DNA of 7,364 bases from Thermacetogenium sp. UBA5472 (lineage in GTDB: Bacteria; Bacillota; DSM-12270; Thermacetogeniales; Thermacetogeniaceae), in assembly GCA_002426495.1 (NCBI GenBank), contig DIQC01000032.1, positions 14,288 through 21,651 of the forward strand, given 5' to 3'. This document shows, one piece after another, positions 4,919 through 7,364 of this stretch. A model generated the notes under the pieces. The model ran no database searches and was not told where the DNA came from. It saw only the letters and a program-made list of their open reading frames with translations. Every line of letters starts with the position of its first letter. Position 1 is the first letter of the stretch. Position numbers and translations under genes: made by a program.

Positions 4919-6157
4919 TTACGCAGATTGATATGAACCCTCAGCAATCTTTTCCTGCTGGGGACGAATAAGATACTTGATATCAAATTGTTTCCCCGGG
5001 TTGGCAAAAATGTCGCCTTCCATAAGCAGCAGATATGCCGGTCTGCCAGGAGCGATAATACCCAAGCTGTCTTTCATACCCATGATCTGTGCACTATTTC
5101 TTGTGGCAGCCAATAAGGTTTCTTCTAGTGTTAATCCTGCTTCTTGATAAAGATGCAGTTCCTGCATATAACCAACCCCATGCTGCACACCTGCAGCTCC
5201 GGCATCAGTTCCCACGCCCAGCAGAACTCCTAAGTGCTGGGCAAGCCTGATCATGCGCAGCTGTCTCTGGTAAGTATGCTCAATAACCGCAGCTTTGCCT
5301 ATCTTACTCGGTACCCGCTGCTGATTTTGCACCGCAACAGGGATAACCGTAGGAATCCATGCGATTCCTCGATCAGCCATCTCCTTCAGGGAATCCTCAC
5401 TGATAAAATAGCCATGCTCGATGGAGTGTACGCCAGCACCTATGCACAGCTGAACCGCCTCATCTGAACTGGCATGAGCCATTACCTTAAGCCCATGCTC
5501 GCCAGCTATCTTAACAATCTGCTCAAGTTCCTGCAAAGAAAACTGGATCTTGCCCACCCTGCCGTACTCTTTAAAGCTGACGATACCAGAAACAAGCACC
5601 TTCACCTGGTTGATATTTTTCATTAACAGCTTTTTCATAGTTTTAGCCAGTTCCTTGGGAGTAGTTCCAGCACCTAAGAATGAACCATACTCGCCTTTTT
5701 TGCGCACAGCATTCCCCGAAGCCATCACCACAGGACCCTTTAACTCCATATTATTAACCTTGTCCCGGCAGACAAGCCCGATATCATCCCGATCCCCTCC
5801 ATCTCGGACAGCAACAATGCCATATGCGAGATCTGATGCCAGCTTTTGCCGGATCCTGCCTCTAAGAACTGACCGATGTGGGGACGGACTGCTTACACCA
5901 TCCAGTGCTAGATGGACATGGCAGTCAAGCAGTCCCGGAACTACTGTCATGTTATTGGCTGGAATAACTCGACGATTTTTCATGCCTCCGACAGGTTTTT
6001 CTACTCTGGAATTTACAGCCTGTTTTTCAATCGATTGAACCTTCCCATCCCAGATGTATACTCTTACATTTTTATTGACCTGCTGATCAATACCTGTAAA
6101 AAGCGCGCCTGCATCAATGATTAAGTTGTCCTTTGTACACAACTCAATTAACTGCAA
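4919..6157 (-). CDS. Metal-dependent amidohydrolase (imidazolonepropionase/prolidase-like, COG1228 type)
   Basis: This is a cytosolic amidohydrolase-superfamily enzyme of the imidazolonepropionase/Xaa-Pro dipeptidase-like branch. Such enzymes hydrolyse C-N bonds with one or two metals in a TIM barrel. From the chosen start it has 412 aa. The metal ligands are all present: His80 and His82 (LLDCHVHLA), the probable carboxylated Lys186 (QVKVLVSG), His228 (VMAHASSDEA), His248 (HSIEHGY) and Asp318 (VGTDAGA). N- and C-terminal strands form the usual small beta domain (WDGKVQSIE, GIIAPGRPAYLLLMEGD). The substrate cannot be told from sequence. The frame is open from an ATG at 6196, but that ATG has no ribosome site. 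AGGAG lies ten bases before TTG at 6157, giving the more family-like N-terminus MQLIELCTKDNLIID, so I chose TTG. It follows cooC by 72 bases on the same strand. A broken IS-like element abuts its 3' end. Confidence 0.9.
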   Translation of the reverse strand: MQLIELCTKDNLIIDAGALFTGIDQQVNKNVRVYIWDGKVQSIEKQAVNSRVEKPVGGMKNRRVIPANNMTVVPGLLDCHVHLALDGVSSPSPHRSVLRGRIRQKLASDLAYGIVAVRDGGDRDDIGLVCRDKVNNMELKGPVVMASGNAVRKKGEYGSFLGAGTTPKELAKTMKKLLMKNINQVKVLVSGIVSFKEYGRVGKIQFSLQELEQIVKIAGEHGLKVMAHASSDEAVQLCIGAGVHSIEHGYFISEDSLKEMADRGIAWIPTVIPVAVQNQQRVPSKIGKAAVIEHTYQRQLRMIRLAQHLGVLLGVGTDAGAAGVQHGVGYMQELHLYQEAGLTLEETLLAATRNSAQIMGMKDSLGIIAPGRPAYLLLMEGDIFANPGKQFDIKYLIRPQQEKIAEGSYQSA

Positions 6158-6216
6158 CGAACCAGCACTCCTATCCCTGCAACATCTATACCACATCTAA
6201 GTGCAGCATACTTTAA

Positions 6217-6231
6217 AACACTTTAAGTGTT
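6217..6231. repeat. Short palindrome at the cooC stop codon
   Basis: AACACTT and AAGTGTT form 7-bp arms around one central T, overlapping the cooC stop. It has the form of a regulator half-site pair. A single short palindrome in AT-rich DNA may be chance. Confidence 0.35.
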
Positions 6232-6973
6232 ATAAGATTTTCTCGAATATCTCTCTGACTGCCTTTACAGCCAAACTGTCCTCCGGAAGGTCGAGCAGCG
6301 GTTTCCCATAGAGATCATATTCAGCCAAGATGGGGTCATAGGGAACAACGCTCAGCAGTTCCAAACCTGTAGCATCTATTTCCTGCTGGAGAAGAGAGAT
6401 ATCGTCAATCTGTGTTATTACCAGATATGCCTTCTCCATATCGAAAGATAGGCTTTTTGCCAGTTCATATATCCTGCCGGCTGCACGCACTCCCTTTACT
6501 GAACCATCAGAAATAAACAGCATAACATCCGCATCCTGGATAGTCCCCCTGCTGATATGCTCCAATCCCGCCTCATTGTCAATGATCATATAGTCATAGT
6601 CGTCCTCTAATTTAAGAATACTGTTTTTTAATACTGCACTGGGGAAACAGTAGCAGCCCTCCTGCCGAGGCGCGCCCATAACAAGCATGTCATACCCGTC
6701 ACCCTTAATCAAAGCGTCCTCTTTAAACTTGGTTTGAATAAATTCCTGCCGATCGGTGTCATCATCCTCTTTTTTTTCTTTGACCTCCTCTATTATATCT
6801 GAGAGAGTAGTTGTTATCTCAATACCCAATGCCTCAAATAAAGTAGCATTAGGATCGGCATCTACAGCTAGAACCTTTCCCTTGTTATCCGCAATTAGGT
6901 TCTTGATAATGAGAGACGCAATGGTGGTCTTGCCTGTCCCACCTTTACCAGCAAGAGCAATATGTTTTGCCAT
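6230..6973 (-). CDS. cooC: CooC-type nickel-insertion ATPase (MinD/ParA-like P-loop)
   Basis: CooC proteins are dimeric cytosolic ATPases that help load nickel into carbon monoxide dehydrogenase; AcsF is the close relative for acetyl-CoA synthase. At 247 aa the length is typical. The deviant Walker A GKGGTGKTT (9-17) has both signature lysines (Lys10, Lys15). VLAVDADPNATLFEALG (34-50) is the A' region and DYMIIDNEAGLEHISRG (127-143) the Walker B/switch region. The CYC motif at Cys107-Cys109 matches the CxC that binds nickel at the dimer interface in Carboxydothermus CooC1, which separates this from ordinary ParA/MinD. The ATG has AAAGGGG eight bases upstream. No CODH or ACS gene is in the window: upstream is non-coding repeat DNA and downstream an amidohydrolase. 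Whether the partner is CODH or ACS cannot be decided here. Confidence 0.92.
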   Translation of the reverse strand: MAKHIALAGKGGTGKTTIASLIIKNLIADNKGKVLAVDADPNATLFEALGIEITTTLSDIIEEVKEKKEDDDTDRQEFIQTKFKEDALIKGDGYDMLVMGAPRQEGCYCFPSAVLKNSILKLEDDYDYMIIDNEAGLEHISRGTIQDADVMLFISDGSVKGVRAAGRIYELAKSLSFDMEKAYLVITQIDDISLLQQEIDATGLELLSVVPYDPILAEYDLYGKPLLDLPEDSLAVKAVREIFEKIL

Positions 6974-7086
6974 AAATCATACCCCTTTCTGTTTTCTTTA
7001 AGTGAGCACATGAGATAAGCAGCAATCACAACTTAAAACACGGCTACTTACCCCTGCCCGACATGCTCATTTCATTTATTATATCT

Positions 7087-7114
7087 ATAATATCATTACT
7101 TATAGATTCGGCAA
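7087..7114 (-). promoter_or_regulatory. Candidate promoter of cooC
   Basis: On the minus strand TTGCCG (7109-7114) and TATTAT (7087-7092) are separated by 16 bases. A nearby TATAAT (complement of about 7081) could serve as an alternative -10. The leader to the cooC ATG would be about 105 nt. Tentative. Confidence 0.35.
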
Positions 7115-7142
7115 AATGAATATCTAACTGATGGTACTGCTC

Positions 7143-7251
7143 TACTTAGAGTACGAAGCAAAGCTCTAAGTAAATGACTAACTTGTCGTAAGTCTTCACC
7201 TTCTTATAGGGAGACTTACAACAACTGAGTCATTAGTAAACTATTTACTAA
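7143..7251. repeat. Cluster of three consecutive hairpins
   Basis: Hairpin 1 pairs TACTTAGAG (7143-7151) with CTCTAAGTA (7164-7172), 9 bp. Hairpin 2 has 23-base arms at 7173-7195 and 7212-7234 with 20 of 23 positions complementary and a 16-base loop. Hairpin 3 pairs TTAGTAAA (7233-7240) with TTTACTAA (7244-7251), 8 bp. Hairpins 1 and 2 abut exactly, and 2 and 3 overlap by two bases. No T-rich terminator tail follows on either strand. It may be a recombination or resolution site, a small palindromic mobile element, or a structured leader for cooC. Confidence 0.7.
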
Positions 7252-7287
7252 AAGTAACAATACTTTGTAGTTCGCAAGGTAATATAA

Positions 7288-7305
7288 TGACACAGGAGAA
7301 CCGTC
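7288..7305. repeat. Interrupted GGACGGTTCTCCTGTGTCA-type repeat
   Basis: The + strand reads TGACACAGGAGAACCGTC. It resembles one arm of the TGACAC..ACCGTCCC dispersed repeat family seen at the left end of the window. The match breaks off where the IS21-like end (7307 onward) begins, as if that element had inserted into the repeat. Confidence 0.35.
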
Positions 7306-7306
7306 A

Positions 7307-7364
7307 GTGTGACAACTCCCTAAATCATCAGCTCAGCGGCCAAAAGAGCAGCGGTGTGATGTCA
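7307..7364. mobile_element. IS21-like element end, running off the window
   Basis: Bases 7307-7344 match 4726-4763 at 37 of 38 positions in the same orientation, then the sequences diverge. By analogy with IS21-family ends the interior of the element would lie to the right, beyond the window. Whether an intact istA-istB pair follows cannot be seen. Confidence 0.45.

Noticed and set aside
5550..6124. + strand frames opposite the amidohydrolase
   Set aside because: The minus-strand protein has all its metal ligands; the opposite frames lack ribosome sites and recognisable domains.

Overview
The window looks like chromosomal DNA of an anaerobic, Gram-positive-type Firmicute, probably a Clostridia/Peptococcaceae relative. 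The reasons are the tig-clpP-clpX order, strong AGGAGG-type ribosome sites, TTGACA/TATAAT-type promoters, a tRNA with encoded CCA, and a CooC-type nickel ATPase typical of CO dehydrogenase users. The genus cannot be fixed from sequence alone. All confident genes lie on the minus strand.

Layout from right to left (direction of transcription). At the right edge is a 38-bp sequence that looks like the end of an IS21-type insertion element, abutting a GGACGGTTC-type dispersed repeat. Next is a 120-base cluster of three hairpins, then cooC and a metal-dependent amidohydrolase, probably one transcript. Directly after the amidohydrolase stop lies a degraded element beginning with the same 38-bp end, in the same orientation. 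The cooC-amidohydrolase pair is therefore bracketed by two direct copies. Next is about 0.9 kb without a conventional gene. It holds a near-consensus promoter, two tandem units of about 120 bp, and a strong intrinsic terminator, all on the minus strand. Together these predict an undescribed RNA of about 330 nt. On the opposite strand is a 35-codon membrane micropeptide gene with a good ribosome site, followed by a perfect 15-bp hairpin.

The left half is conserved housekeeping: a promoter and tRNA-Leu(UAG), then tig (trigger factor), clpP and clpX, ending in an intrinsic terminator. Trigger factor folds nascent chains at the ribosome. ClpX unfolds tagged or damaged proteins and feeds them into the ClpP peptidase chamber. 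The extreme left end holds a second hairpin terminator bracketed by GGGGACG-type repeats.

The housekeeping genes are ordinary. The stretches worth attention are the tandem-repeat RNA locus (4231-4593), the micropeptide, the IS21-like brackets and the hairpin cluster upstream of cooC.
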